Origin: Clostridiales bacterium
Lineage (GTDB): Bacteria > Bacillota > Clostridia > Lachnospirales > Lachnospiraceae
Assembly (NCBI GenBank): GCA_019423795.1
Contig: JAHZAT010000017.1
Coordinates: 1 to 24,817, forward strand
Length of the DNA stretch: 24,817 bases
Direction: 5' to 3'
Part shown: positions 8,813-14,949 of the stretch, piece after piece
Layout of the letters: every line of letters starts with the position of its first letter
How positions within the stretch are numbered: position 1 is the stretch's first letter
The notes under the pieces: generated by a model
The model's input: only the letters and a program-made list of their open reading frames with translations
Databases searched by the model: none
Told to the model about the DNA's origin: nothing
Position numbers and translations under genes: made by a program

Positions 8813-10300
8813 ATGGGAAAACCAACTGGATTTTTAGATTATGAAAGAGAAGACGCCCGTGCAGAATCTCCGAAAGAACGAATCAAACATTTTAATGAAT
8901 TTCATATTCCTCTTTCAAGAGAAGAACAGCAGAAACAGGGTGCAAGATGTATGGACTGCGGAGTACCATTCTGTCAGTCAGGAAAAGTATTATTAAATGG
9001 AATGGCATCAGGTTGTCCACTAAACAATCTGGTACCAGAATGGAATGACCTGATTTATACAGAAAACTGGGAACAGGCATATTTAAGACTTAAAAAAACA
9101 AACCCATTTCCAGAGTTTACCGGACGTGTATGTCCGGCACTCTGCGAGAATGCTTGTACATGCGGATTAAATGGGGATCCTGTATGTTCCAAACAAAATG
9201 AGTTAAGTATCATCGAATATGGATACAAACACGGACTTGCCAAAGCAAGACCACCAAAATTTCGTACAGGAAAGAAAGTTGCAGTCATTGGTTCCGGACC
9301 TTCTGGATTATCTGCAGCAAATTCTTTAAATAAACGTGGACATGAAGTGACTGTGTACGAACGCTCCGACCGTCTTGGTGGATTACTAATGTATGGAATT
9401 CCTAATATGAAACTGGAAAAACATATCGTAGAACGTAAGATTGCGATCATGAAAGAAGAAGGAATTCATTTTGTAACAAATACAAACGTCGGAAAAGATA
9501 TCAAACCAGAACAGCTAAAGAAAGACTACGATGCAGTGATCTTAGCATGTGGATCTTCTAATCCAAGAAATATTGAAGTTCCTGGACGCGAAGCAAAAGG
9601 AATCTATTTTGCAGTTGACTTCTTAAAATCTACAACAAAGAGTCTGTTAGATTCTGGATTAAAAGATAAGAAATTTATTTCTGCAAAAGGCAAAAACGTC
9701 ATCGTTATCGGTGGTGGAGATACAGGAAATGACTGTGTTGGTACATCCATCCGTCATGGAGCAAAGAGTGTGACTCAGTTAGAGATGATGCCAAAACTTC
9801 CAGACGAACGTGCAGAAAATAACCCATGGCCAGAATGGCCAAGAATCTGCAAGACAGATTATGGTCAGGAAGAAGCAATCGCTGTGTTTGGACATGATCC
9901 TCGTATTTATCAGACAACCGTTAAAGAGTTTAAGATGAATAAAAAAGGCGAAGTAACAAAAGCTGTTTTAGTAAGTCTTGAAAGTAAAAAAGACGAGAAA
10001 ACTGGAAGAATGATGATGGTACCAGTGGAAGGATCTGAAAAAGAAATTCCAGCAGATTTAGTACTGATCGCAGCAGGATTCTTAGGAAGTGAAGCATATG
10101 TTACAGAAGCCTTTGGTGTCAAAGTAAACCAGAGAACAAATGTAGAAACAAAACCAGATAGCTTTGCTACAAACGTCGAGAATGTCTTTACTGCAGGAGA
10201 TATGCACAGAGGACAGTCACTGGTCGTATGGGCGATCCGTGAAGGAAGAGATGCAGCTCGTGAAGTTGACAAACGGTTAATGGGATATACAAACCTGTAA
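8813..10300 (+). CDS. gltD: Glutamate synthase small subunit (NAD(P)H-dependent)
   Basis: 495 residues. It supplies electrons from NAD(P)H through FAD and iron-sulfur clusters to GltB. The N-terminal cluster-binding domain has Cys46, Cys49, Cys54 and Cys68 ('CMDCGVPFCQSG', 'GCPLNN') and Cys107, Cys111, Cys115 and Cys117 ('CPALCENACTCG'), the two [4Fe-4S] sets of the family. 'VAVIGSGPSGLSAA' (about 154-167) binds FAD and 'VIVIGGGDTGNDCVG' (about 296-310) is the NAD(P)H Rossmann site. 'VFTAGDMHRGQSLVVWAI' near the C-terminus closes the flavin site. The ATG follows TAGGAGG immediately after gltB, so the two form a translationally adjacent operon ending at the terminator near 10320. Confidence 0.97.
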   Translation: MGKPTGFLDYEREDARAESPKERIKHFNEFHIPLSREEQQKQGARCMDCGVPFCQSGKVLLNGMASGCPLNNLVPEWNDLIYTENWEQAYLRLKKTNPFPEFTGRVCPALCENACTCGLNGDPVCSKQNELSIIEYGYKHGLAKARPPKFRTGKKVAVIGSGPSGLSAANSLNKRGHEVTVYERSDRLGGLLMYGIPNMKLEKHIVERKIAIMKEEGIHFVTNTNVGKDIKPEQLKKDYDAVILACGSSNPRNIEVPGREAKGIYFAVDFLKSTTKSLLDSGLKDKKFISAKGKNVIVIGGGDTGNDCVGTSIRHGAKSVTQLEMMPKLPDERAENNPWPEWPRICKTDYGQEEAIAVFGHDPRIYQTTVKEFKMNKKGEVTKAVLVSLESKKDEKTGRMMMVPVEGSEKEIPADLVLIAAGFLGSEAYVTEAFGVKVNQRTNVETKPDSFATNVENVFTAGDMHRGQSLVVWAIREGRDAAREVDKRLMGYTNL

Positions 10301-10317
10301 TCTTACTGGAAAAAGTA

Positions 10318-10364
10318 AAGGTGATGTCAGAGATAGAAATATATCATCTGACATCACTTTTTTT
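10318..10364 (+). terminator. Terminator of gltBD
   Basis: GTGATGTCAGA (10321-10331) pairs perfectly with TCTGACATCAC (10347-10357) around a 15-base loop, followed by seven T. The stem is preceded by AAAG, which can extend pairing into the T-run. Confidence 0.9.
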
Positions 10365-10374
10365 CGATAACCTC

Positions 10375-10403
10375 TTTTCAATTGGAACAGTTTTTGCTAT
10401 GAT
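10375..10403 (+). promoter_or_regulatory. Probable promoter of the DUF5662 gene
   Basis: TTTTCA (10375-10380) and TATGAT (10398-10403) with a 17-base spacer directly follow the gltBD terminator. The -10 box is good and the -35 box matches 4 of 6 consensus bases. Confidence 0.45.
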
Positions 10404-10458
10404 AATCGATAGAGAAAAGATTCTTAGAGAAGATATCGAGAGGGAGCAGATGTAAGTT

Positions 10459-11052
10459 ATGCATTTTATTGGACATTTTAAAACAATCACAAGACATAAG
10501 ATTCTGGTGGCAAAAGGCTGTTTCAAGTTAGGACTATATTATCAGGGGATTATGCATGATATGTCAAAATATTCGCTAACTGAATTTCTGGTAGGTGCAA
10601 AATACTATCAGGGAACGGCAAGTCCGAATAATGCAGAAAGAATGGACAAAGGAATTTCTACCGCATGGCTTCATCACAAAGGTCGTAATCGTCATCATTT
10701 CGAATACTGGATTGATTACAGTATTGACAAAGAACATCCGGGACTTGTGGGAATGAAGATTCCTAAGAAGTATATGGCAGAGATGTTCGTAGACCGAGTC
10801 AGTGCCGGAAAGATTTATAATGGTGATAAGTTTGACCAGAAGAGTCCGCTTGAATATTTCGAACATGGAATTGGAGCAACGATCATGTGCGATGCATCGA
10901 AGAATTATTTATTAAAACTTTTGAAGATGTATGCAAAAAAAGGTGAAAAATACACATTTGCATACCTGAAAAAGGATTTGAAAGAGGACATCAGTGGTTA
11001 TGATAAGATATCACCATTTCAGCCATTTTCAAAAAATATTAAAATTGGATAG
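10459..11052 (+). CDS. DUF5662-family protein
   Basis: 197 residues, predicted soluble, no signal peptide. It matches my memory of the DUF5662 family, common in gut Clostridia: 'GLYYQGIMHDMSKYSLTEF' (His33, Asp34, Lys37), 'YYQGTASPNNAER', then the histidine-rich 'AWLHHKGRNRHHFEYW' (His72, His73, His79, His80) and 'CDASKNYLLKLL'. The HD and clustered His residues suggest a metal site in a helical fold, possibly an HD-like hydrolase, but no activity is established here. The ATG follows AGGGAG with 12 bases between, slightly long. It is probably its own transcription unit between the gltBD terminator and the 6S RNA promoter; no clear terminator follows its stop. Confidence 0.75.
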   Translation: MHFIGHFKTITRHKILVAKGCFKLGLYYQGIMHDMSKYSLTEFLVGAKYYQGTASPNNAERMDKGISTAWLHHKGRNRHHFEYWIDYSIDKEHPGLVGMKIPKKYMAEMFVDRVSAGKIYNGDKFDQKSPLEYFEHGIGATIMCDASKNYLLKLLKMYAKKGEKYTFAYLKKDLKEDISGYDKISPFQPFSKNIKIG

Positions 11053-11071
11053 AATTTCATGTATCTGTGAC

Positions 11072-11100
11072 TTGAAATCTTAACATACTTACAGTATAAT
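11072..11100 (+). promoter_or_regulatory. Promoter of the 6S RNA gene
   Basis: TTGAAA (11072-11077) and a perfect TATAAT (11095-11100) with a 17-base spacer, the closest match to the sigma-A consensus in this part of the window. Predicted start near 11107, at the beginning of the structured RNA. Confidence 0.8.
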
Positions 11101-11106
11101 ATGTAA

Positions 11107-11303
11107 TGTAAATGAGATAAGAAGCCTGGGGTGTGCGATAACTTGCTATTTTGAACCTACATTTATTTGTCATGGGACTTCATATAATTGACTGGATGTC
11201 AAGCCCTGATACTGGGGGACGGCAGAACGTTGATCGAGAAAACCCACCTAGCTCTGCTAGGCGTCAAAATTGCGAGACCGGCATTCCGGGTATATGATAT
11301 GCA
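11107..11303 (+). ncRNA. ssrS: 6S RNA (SsrS type)
   Basis: No open frame spans this stretch, and the sequence follows the Clostridia 6S RNA pattern: a 5' arm GCCTGGGGTGTGCGATAAC, the asymmetric central region around TTGCTATTTTGAACC, the TGTCATGGGACTTC and GGATGTCAAGCC segments, and a 3' arm CGGCATTCCGGG. CCTGG followed by GGTGT in the 5' arm pairs (with G-U pairs) with GCATT and CCGGG in the 3' arm, closing the long hairpin. The family mimics an open promoter and binds housekeeping RNA polymerase holoenzyme, lowering transcription in stationary phase. The consensus promoter upstream fits an abundant RNA. Ends are approximate; the primary transcript probably runs to the terminator near 11344. 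Confidence 0.88.
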
Positions 11304-11316
11304 AAAGATAAAGTGA

Positions 11317-11344
11317 GGGACTGTTAGTTTTAGCAGTCCCTTTT
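11317..11344 (+). terminator. Terminator of the 6S RNA gene
   Basis: GGGACTG (11317-11323) pairs with CAGTCCC (11334-11340) around a short loop, followed by TTTT and an AT-rich stretch. It separates the 6S RNA from the next gene. Confidence 0.75.
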
Positions 11345-11391
11345 AAAAATTTGCGAAAGAAATAAACTGTAAAATAAAAAGGAGAAAATTT

Positions 11392-12519
11392 GTGAAATTT
11401 TTTAAAGAAAATGATAAAACACCATTTATATTAGTGGCGTTTGGAATTACATTATATTTGATATTAAGCAATCTAAAGATTGTGTTTTCTGGAATTTCCT
11501 ATGCGAGTTCTGTTGCATTTCCGTTTATTTTGGGAAGTTGCCTTGCTTTTATAATTAATGTTCCAATGCGTTTTTTTGAAAATCGAGTGTTTCATAAGGT
11601 GAGAAAAGGAAAGCGAGCGTTAAGTCTTATTGCAGCATTGTTAAGCATTGTTGGTGTGATCATATTAGTTTCAAGACTGATCATTCCAGAACTTGTTGAA
11701 ACAATCTTCAAATTATCAAATAATATTCCAGGGTATGTAAAAGAAATACAAGATTTTTTAGAACATTATTCGATCAATAAGCCAATGGTACATAAGTATG
11801 TAAATCAGATTACTTTTGACTGGGATAAAATTAGTGGAGGATTGATATCATTTTTGCAGGATAGTGCTACTAATATGCTGAATTCTACAGTGAGTGTCAT
11901 TTCGAATGCAGTACAGGTTGTCGTAAGTTTTGGATTAGGCTTTGTTTTTGCACTGAATGCGTTATTACAAAAAGAAAGATTATCTGTGCAGGTGAGAAAA
12001 GTATTAGTGGCTTTTCTACCAGAGAAGACTGCGAAATATATTGTAAGAGTTGGAAGATTATCCAATAATACATTTTCAAGTTTCCTTTCCGGACAGTGTT
12101 TAGAGGCTGTAATTCTTGGAAGTCTCATTTTTGCATCTATGACTTTATTAAGACTTCCATATGCAGTTTTGATAGCAGTTTTTATTGCAACAATGTCATT
12201 GATTCCGATCATCGGCGGATTTATTGGGTGTTGTGTAGGCGTATTGCTGATCTTGATGGTAAACTGGAAGCAGGCAATCATATTTATTATTATGTTTGTC
12301 GTTGTGCAGCAGTTTGAAGGAAATGTCATTTATCCGCATGTCGTAGGAAATTCTGTTGGACTTCCAGCAATGTGGGTGTTGGCTGCGGTAACGATCGGAG
12401 GCAATATCGCAGGAATTGCAGGAATGCTCTTTAGTATTCCATTTTGTTCTGTAGTGTATCAGTTGTTTGCAGAAGTTGTAAATAAGCAGATTAAGAAAAA
12501 GAATGTGGATATACCTTGA
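11392..12519 (+). CDS. AI-2E-family (PF01594) transporter
   Basis: 375 residues with about eight hydrophobic segments, in the plasma membrane. The order is typical of PF01594: two N-terminal helices ('FILVAFGITLYLIL', 'FPFILGSCLAFIIN'), a third after a basic loop, a soluble helical stretch (about 105-160), then a helical C-terminal half with 'VAFLPEKTAKYI', 'LSGQCLEAVILGSL', 'IPIIGGFIGC' and 'EGNVIYPHVVGNSVGLPA', the family's most conserved region. Members include proposed autoinducer exporters, ion antiporters and the sporulation protein YtvI, so the substrate is open. The start is GTG, 7 bases after AAAAAGGAG. I saw no promoter between the 6S terminator and the gene. There is no terminator before the BFD gene 44 bases downstream, so read-through is likely. 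Confidence 0.9.
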   Translation: MKFFKENDKTPFILVAFGITLYLILSNLKIVFSGISYASSVAFPFILGSCLAFIINVPMRFFENRVFHKVRKGKRALSLIAALLSIVGVIILVSRLIIPELVETIFKLSNNIPGYVKEIQDFLEHYSINKPMVHKYVNQITFDWDKISGGLISFLQDSATNMLNSTVSVISNAVQVVVSFGLGFVFALNALLQKERLSVQVRKVLVAFLPEKTAKYIVRVGRLSNNTFSSFLSGQCLEAVILGSLIFASMTLLRLPYAVLIAVFIATMSLIPIIGGFIGCCVGVLLILMVNWKQAIIFIIMFVVVQQFEGNVIYPHVVGNSVGLPAMWVLAAVTIGGNIAGIAGMLFSIPFCSVVYQLFAEVVNKQIKKKNVDIP

Positions 12520-12563
12520 CGAAAATGTACATAATACTTCTATAAATCAAAGGAGGTATTTTT

Positions 12564-12734
12564 ATGGATCGAGATCAGATCATCTGTCCATGCCTTGATA
12601 TCACAGCAGGGCAGATCATTGATGCGTATGAAGAAGGCGCGAAAACAGTTGAAGCGATCAAAGACGTAACAGGAGTAGGAACTGTCTGTGGTGCCTGTTT
12701 GGATGAGATTGAAGAATTAATACAGAATCTATAA
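12564..12734 (+). CDS. Stand-alone BFD-like [2Fe-2S] protein
   Basis: 56 residues, not part of a larger enzyme. Cys8 and Cys10 in 'IICPCLDIT' and Cys42 and Cys45 in 'GTVCGACLDEI' give the C-x-C ... C-x-x-C arrangement of the BFD-like [2Fe-2S] domain (PF04324), found in bacterioferritin-associated ferredoxin and as a domain of NifU, nitrite reductase and sarcosine oxidase. The linker 'YEEGAKTVEAIKDVTGVGT' matches the helical part of the fold. It probably carries electrons or handles iron-sulfur in the cytoplasm; the partner is unknown. The ATG follows AAAGGAGG with 8 bases between. It may be expressed with the AI-2E gene or from a weak site overlapping that gene's stop (TTGACG, 18 bases, CTATAA). 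Confidence 0.88.
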   Translation: MDRDQIICPCLDITAGQIIDAYEEGAKTVEAIKDVTGVGTVCGACLDEIEELIQNL

Positions 12735-12743
12735 ATAAAAAAA

Positions 12744-12769
12744 GAATCTCTAGAAAGAGATTCTTTTTT
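12744..12769. terminator. Bidirectional terminator shared by the BFD gene and tRNA-Leu
   Basis: GAATCTCT (12744-12751) and AGAGATTC (12756-12763) form an 8-bp stem with an AGAA loop, flanked by seven A on the left and six T on the right. Plus-strand transcripts end after the BFD gene, and minus-strand transcripts end 3 bases past the tRNA gene. Confidence 0.85.
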
Positions 12770-12771
12770 AA

Positions 12772-12855
12772 TGCCGATGGTGGGACTCGAACCCACACGT
12801 CCATAAGAACAACAGATTTTGAGTCTGTCTCGTCTGCCAGTTCCGACACATCGGC
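12772..12855 (-). tRNA. tRNA-Leu (anticodon CAA)
   Basis: 84 bases, class II. The acceptor stem is GCCGATG/CATCGGC with discriminator A. The D arm contains GGAACTGGCAGA. The anticodon stem ACAGA/TCTGT encloses CTCAAAA with anticodon CAA (complement at 12819-12821), reading UUG. A long variable arm (GTTC/GGAC) fits leucine, and the T arm is GTGGG-TTCGAGT-CCCAC. CCA is not encoded. Confidence 0.97.
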
Positions 12856-12879
12856 AGATTCAATTGTTCGACCTAAGAT

Positions 12880-12908
12880 ATATTATCATTTCTTTATCTC
12901 AATGTCAA
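12880..12908 (-). promoter_or_regulatory. Promoter of tRNA-Leu
   Basis: On the minus strand a perfect TTGACA (12908-12903) and TAATAT (12885-12880) are 17 bases apart, placing the start about 18 bases before the mature tRNA. Confidence 0.75.
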
Positions 12909-12932
12909 TGATTTTTATCAAACTTTATTTAA

Positions 12933-12978
12933 ATAATAATCTCTGTGAAGAATAAGAATATGTCACAGAGATTATTAT
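12933..12978 (-). terminator. Terminator of the NUDIX gene
   Basis: A 15-bp perfect stem (12933-12947 with 12964-12978), extended by one A-T pair, with a 14-base loop. It lies 10 bases past the NUDIX stop. The following minus-strand sequence is T-rich but interrupted, so it may be a weaker intrinsic terminator or a 3'-end stabiliser. Confidence 0.65.
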
Positions 12979-12988
12979 CATTTAATTT

Positions 12989-13603
12989 TTAGTTCAATTT
13001 CAAAAATGCAAAAGGATCAGAAGGATCACTCTGTATGAAATGTAACAAGAGATAATAAGCCTTTACAGAAAGGTTTTCTTCTTTCAAAATACGTTTTGCC
13101 TCAGTCTTGTCTACTAATTCAACTGATAAATCCTCATTTGGCTCTAAATGATCAAGATTTGGCATCCCAGTAGAAATTCCGTAAACGGTACAGTTAGTTT
13201 CATCCGTCATTCCGGCAGAAGAAAAATGAGGACGACTTAAAAAATCATCAAATTCGGCAGGAGTAAAAGTAAGTCCTGTTTCTTCTTTCATCTCACGGAC
13301 TGCGGTTTCTTTCACAGATTCTCCAGGATCAATCAGTCCTGCTGGAAGTTCATATGTATAATCGTTTAAAGGATAACGAAACTGTTTTACCATGATCAGT
13401 TTATCAGCTTTTTCTCCGAACAAACTGTAAATAACAACACCATCAGGGATTACTTTCTTTGTAGCTGCCATCATTGTATTTTTGTCTTTTCGGCTTGCAA
13501 CATAATAAGGGTGTGTATTCCCAAATTTATTTTCAGCTTCTAATTCATAAAGATTTAAAAATTTTACATTCGTTAAAGGTGTGATCTTGTTTATTTTACT
13601 CAT
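12989..13603 (-). CDS. NUDIX hydrolase, ADP-ribose pyrophosphatase-like
   Basis: 204 residues, soluble. The NUDIX box is complete at Gly89-Leu111: Gly89, Glu95, Arg103, Glu104, Glu107, Glu108 and Gly110 ('REMKEETGL'), which bind the metal and hydrolyse a nucleoside diphosphate linked to another group. The preceding 'KQFRYPLNDYTYELPAG' is typical of the ADP-ribose/sugar-nucleotide pyrophosphatase subgroup, so ADP-ribose is the likeliest substrate, though the box alone does not settle it. The N-terminal 60 residues form the usual extra beta-domain used in dimerisation. The ATG follows AGGAGG with 8 bases between. It is transcribed alone, divergent from the lipoprotein gene. Confidence 0.9.
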   Translation of the reverse strand: MSKINKITPLTNVKFLNLYELEAENKFGNTHPYYVASRKDKNTMMAATKKVIPDGVVIYSLFGEKADKLIMVKQFRYPLNDYTYELPAGLIDPGESVKETAVREMKEETGLTFTPAEFDDFLSRPHFSSAGMTDETNCTVYGISTGMPNLDHLEPNEDLSVELVDKTEAKRILKEENLSVKAYYLLLHFIQSDPSDPFAFLKLN

Positions 13604-13626
13604 AGGTTGTACCTCCTGTATATTCT

Positions 13627-13655
13627 ATTGTAAAGCATCATAACAAGATTGACAA
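13627..13655 (-). promoter_or_regulatory. Promoter of the NUDIX gene
   Basis: On the minus strand TTGTCA (13655-13650) and TACAAT (13632-13627) are 17 bases apart. The -35 box shares five bases with the -35 box of the opposite promoter. Confidence 0.65.
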
Positions 13656-13677
13656 TAGATACAAAAACAAGTATTAT
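13649..13677 (+). promoter_or_regulatory. Promoter of the lipoprotein-rrf2 unit
   Basis: A perfect TTGACA (13649-13654) and TATTAT (13672-13677) are 17 bases apart. It overlaps head to tail with the NUDIX promoter at the -35 box. AGTAT-3-ATACT, a small inverted repeat at 13670-13682, covers the -10 box. Confidence 0.7.
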
Positions 13678-13725
13678 ATACTAAAGCGATATGAAATAGG
13701 GAGATTACAGAAAAAAGGAGACAGG

Positions 13726-14340
13726 ATGAGAAAGAAAATTATGATGACTGTGCTAAGTACGGTAACACTTCTGATAGCAGTTTCGTTCACAAGTTGTGGA
13801 AAATCAGCCAAACATACAAAAGAAACAACGACAGCTGTGAAAACAGAGAAAACCACGAAAGAAACAAAAAAGAAAGAGAAGATTGAAATTAAAATACTTT
13901 CAAAATATGATCAGATCAAGAAGTTGCTTTCAAAATACCCCAAAGAAATGACATCAAAAGAGGTCTCAGATCAAGAAATTGTAGTAATTGAGAATGAGTC
14001 ATTTGATAAAGCGAGTAAAAAAATCTGGGATCAATTTTTAAAAGATGTAAAAGATCAAAAAGATTGTGCAATTGTAATCTGTCAGTATACAGTGGAAGGA
14101 GATCCGATCCTTCAATATGTTTCGAATGTAGATGGTAAATTTTACTATGTGGAAGATTCCACACGAGATGCTTATGGTAGTGAAAAATATGTACAATATA
14201 CTTATGACTATTACAAAATTTATAAACAGGATGGTCATTATACAGCAATCCTGACAACAAATAATAAACTGACATTTGATGAGGCACAAGATGTCCGCAG
14301 TTTAAAAACAGCGATACAGCTGCTGGATATTAAAGAATAA
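13726..14340 (+). CDS. Putative lipoprotein of unknown function
   Basis: 204 residues. A basic start (MRKK), a hydrophobic stretch and the lipobox-like 'SFTSCGKS' put the lipidated cysteine at Cys24, so the mature protein should be anchored on the outer face of the plasma membrane. A Lys/Thr-rich, low-complexity linker follows (about 28-56), then a mixed alpha/beta domain (about 57-204) with 'SKYPKEMTSKEV' and many Tyr near the end ('VQYTYDYYKIYKQDGHY'). I do not recognise the domain. The linker and small tyrosine-rich domain are common in Clostridia surface lipoproteins. The ATG follows AAAAGGAG with 6 bases between. The Rrf2 gene starts 23 bases after its stop with no terminator, so the two are probably cotranscribed. 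Confidence 0.75.
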   Translation: MRKKIMMTVLSTVTLLIAVSFTSCGKSAKHTKETTTAVKTEKTTKETKKKEKIEIKILSKYDQIKKLLSKYPKEMTSKEVSDQEIVVIENESFDKASKKIWDQFLKDVKDQKDCAIVICQYTVEGDPILQYVSNVDGKFYYVEDSTRDAYGSEKYVQYTYDYYKIYKQDGHYTAILTTNNKLTFDEAQDVRSLKTAIQLLDIKE

Positions 14341-14363
14341 TAAGAAAATGGAGCAGATGATTT

Positions 14364-14801
14364 ATGAAAATTTCAACAAAGGGAAGATATGCCGTTCGAT
14401 TAATGTACGATCTTGCAATGCATCATACGGGTGACTGGATTGCATTAAAAGACATATCAAGAAGACAGGAGATATCAGTAAAATATTTAGAACAGATCGT
14501 AAGACAGTTAAGTATCAGAGGATATTTAAAGAGTTTACGAGGACCTAAAGGAGGTTATCAGCTTTCCAGAGATCCAAAAGATTATACAATTTATGAGATT
14601 TTAAAAATAACGGAAGGAAGTTTACAGCCAGTAGCATGTTTGGATGATGAAGTAAACCAGTGCGACCGCTATCATGAATGCCCAACGATTGAGATTTGGG
14701 AAGGACTTGGACAGGTAATTGAAGAATATTTAAGTGCAATTACTTTAGAAGATATTGTGAATAAAGCAAGAATCAAAGGTGGAAATGACTATGTGATCTA
14801 A
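14364..14801 (+). CDS. Rrf2-family transcriptional regulator (IscR/CymR-like)
   Basis: 145 residues. The N-terminal winged helix (about 1-65) opens with 'MKISTKGRYAVRLMYDLA', the family's signature, and continues with 'SVKYLEQIVRQL' (recognition helix) and 'RGPKGGYQLSR' (wing). Cys92, Cys100 and Cys106 sit in the loop where IscR binds its iron-sulfur cluster, but the first spacing is 7 residues rather than the 5 of E. coli IscR, so cluster binding is plausible and unproven. The cysK gene 149 bases downstream points to control of cysteine synthesis, as by CymR in Bacillus. The ATG follows GGAG with 10 bases between. The stop codon lies inside its terminator hairpin. Confidence 0.88.
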   Translation: MKISTKGRYAVRLMYDLAMHHTGDWIALKDISRRQEISVKYLEQIVRQLSIRGYLKSLRGPKGGYQLSRDPKDYTIYEILKITEGSLQPVACLDDEVNQCDRYHECPTIEIWEGLGQVIEEYLSAITLEDIVNKARIKGGNDYVI

Positions 14802-14820
14802 AAGATCACATGGTCTTTTT
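14791..14820 (+). terminator. Terminator overlapping the end of the rrf2-type gene
   Basis: ATGTGATCT (14791-14799) and AGATCACAT (14803-14811) form a perfect 9-bp stem with an AAA loop, followed by GGTC and a T-run. The left arm encodes the last codons, and the stop TAA (14799-14801) forms the end of the arm and the loop. Confidence 0.8.
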
Positions 14821-14858
14821 TCTTTTTAGGGGTAAAATGTTAATGGGCAAGAAAATAT

Positions 14859-14886
14859 TTGACATTATATTGGAATCTGTTATACT
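14859..14886 (+). promoter_or_regulatory. Promoter of cysK
   Basis: A perfect TTGACA (14859-14864) and TATACT (14881-14886) with a 16-base spacer. The predicted start near 14893 leaves a leader of about 55 bases. Confidence 0.7.
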
Positions 14887-14893
14887 AATAACA
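14878..14893. promoter_or_regulatory. Inverted repeat over the cysK -10 box, candidate operator
   Basis: TGTTAT (14878-14883) and ATAACA (14888-14893) are perfect inverted arms around ACTA. The repeat covers the whole -10 box, so a bound dimer would block the promoter. The Rrf2-type regulator encoded just upstream is the obvious candidate. The arms are short and AT-rich, so chance is not excluded. Confidence 0.4.
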
Positions 14894-14949
14894 TATTAAA
14901 AAGATAGGAAATATATGAAAATTAAAATAAAAATAAAAGGAGCAAAACA

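Noticed and set aside
11805..12329. Minus-strand open frame of 174 codons opposite the AI-2E gene
   Set aside because: It lies wholly inside the PF01594 coding sequence; the Thr/Ile/Asn-rich translation is what antisense of a hydrophobic gene yields.
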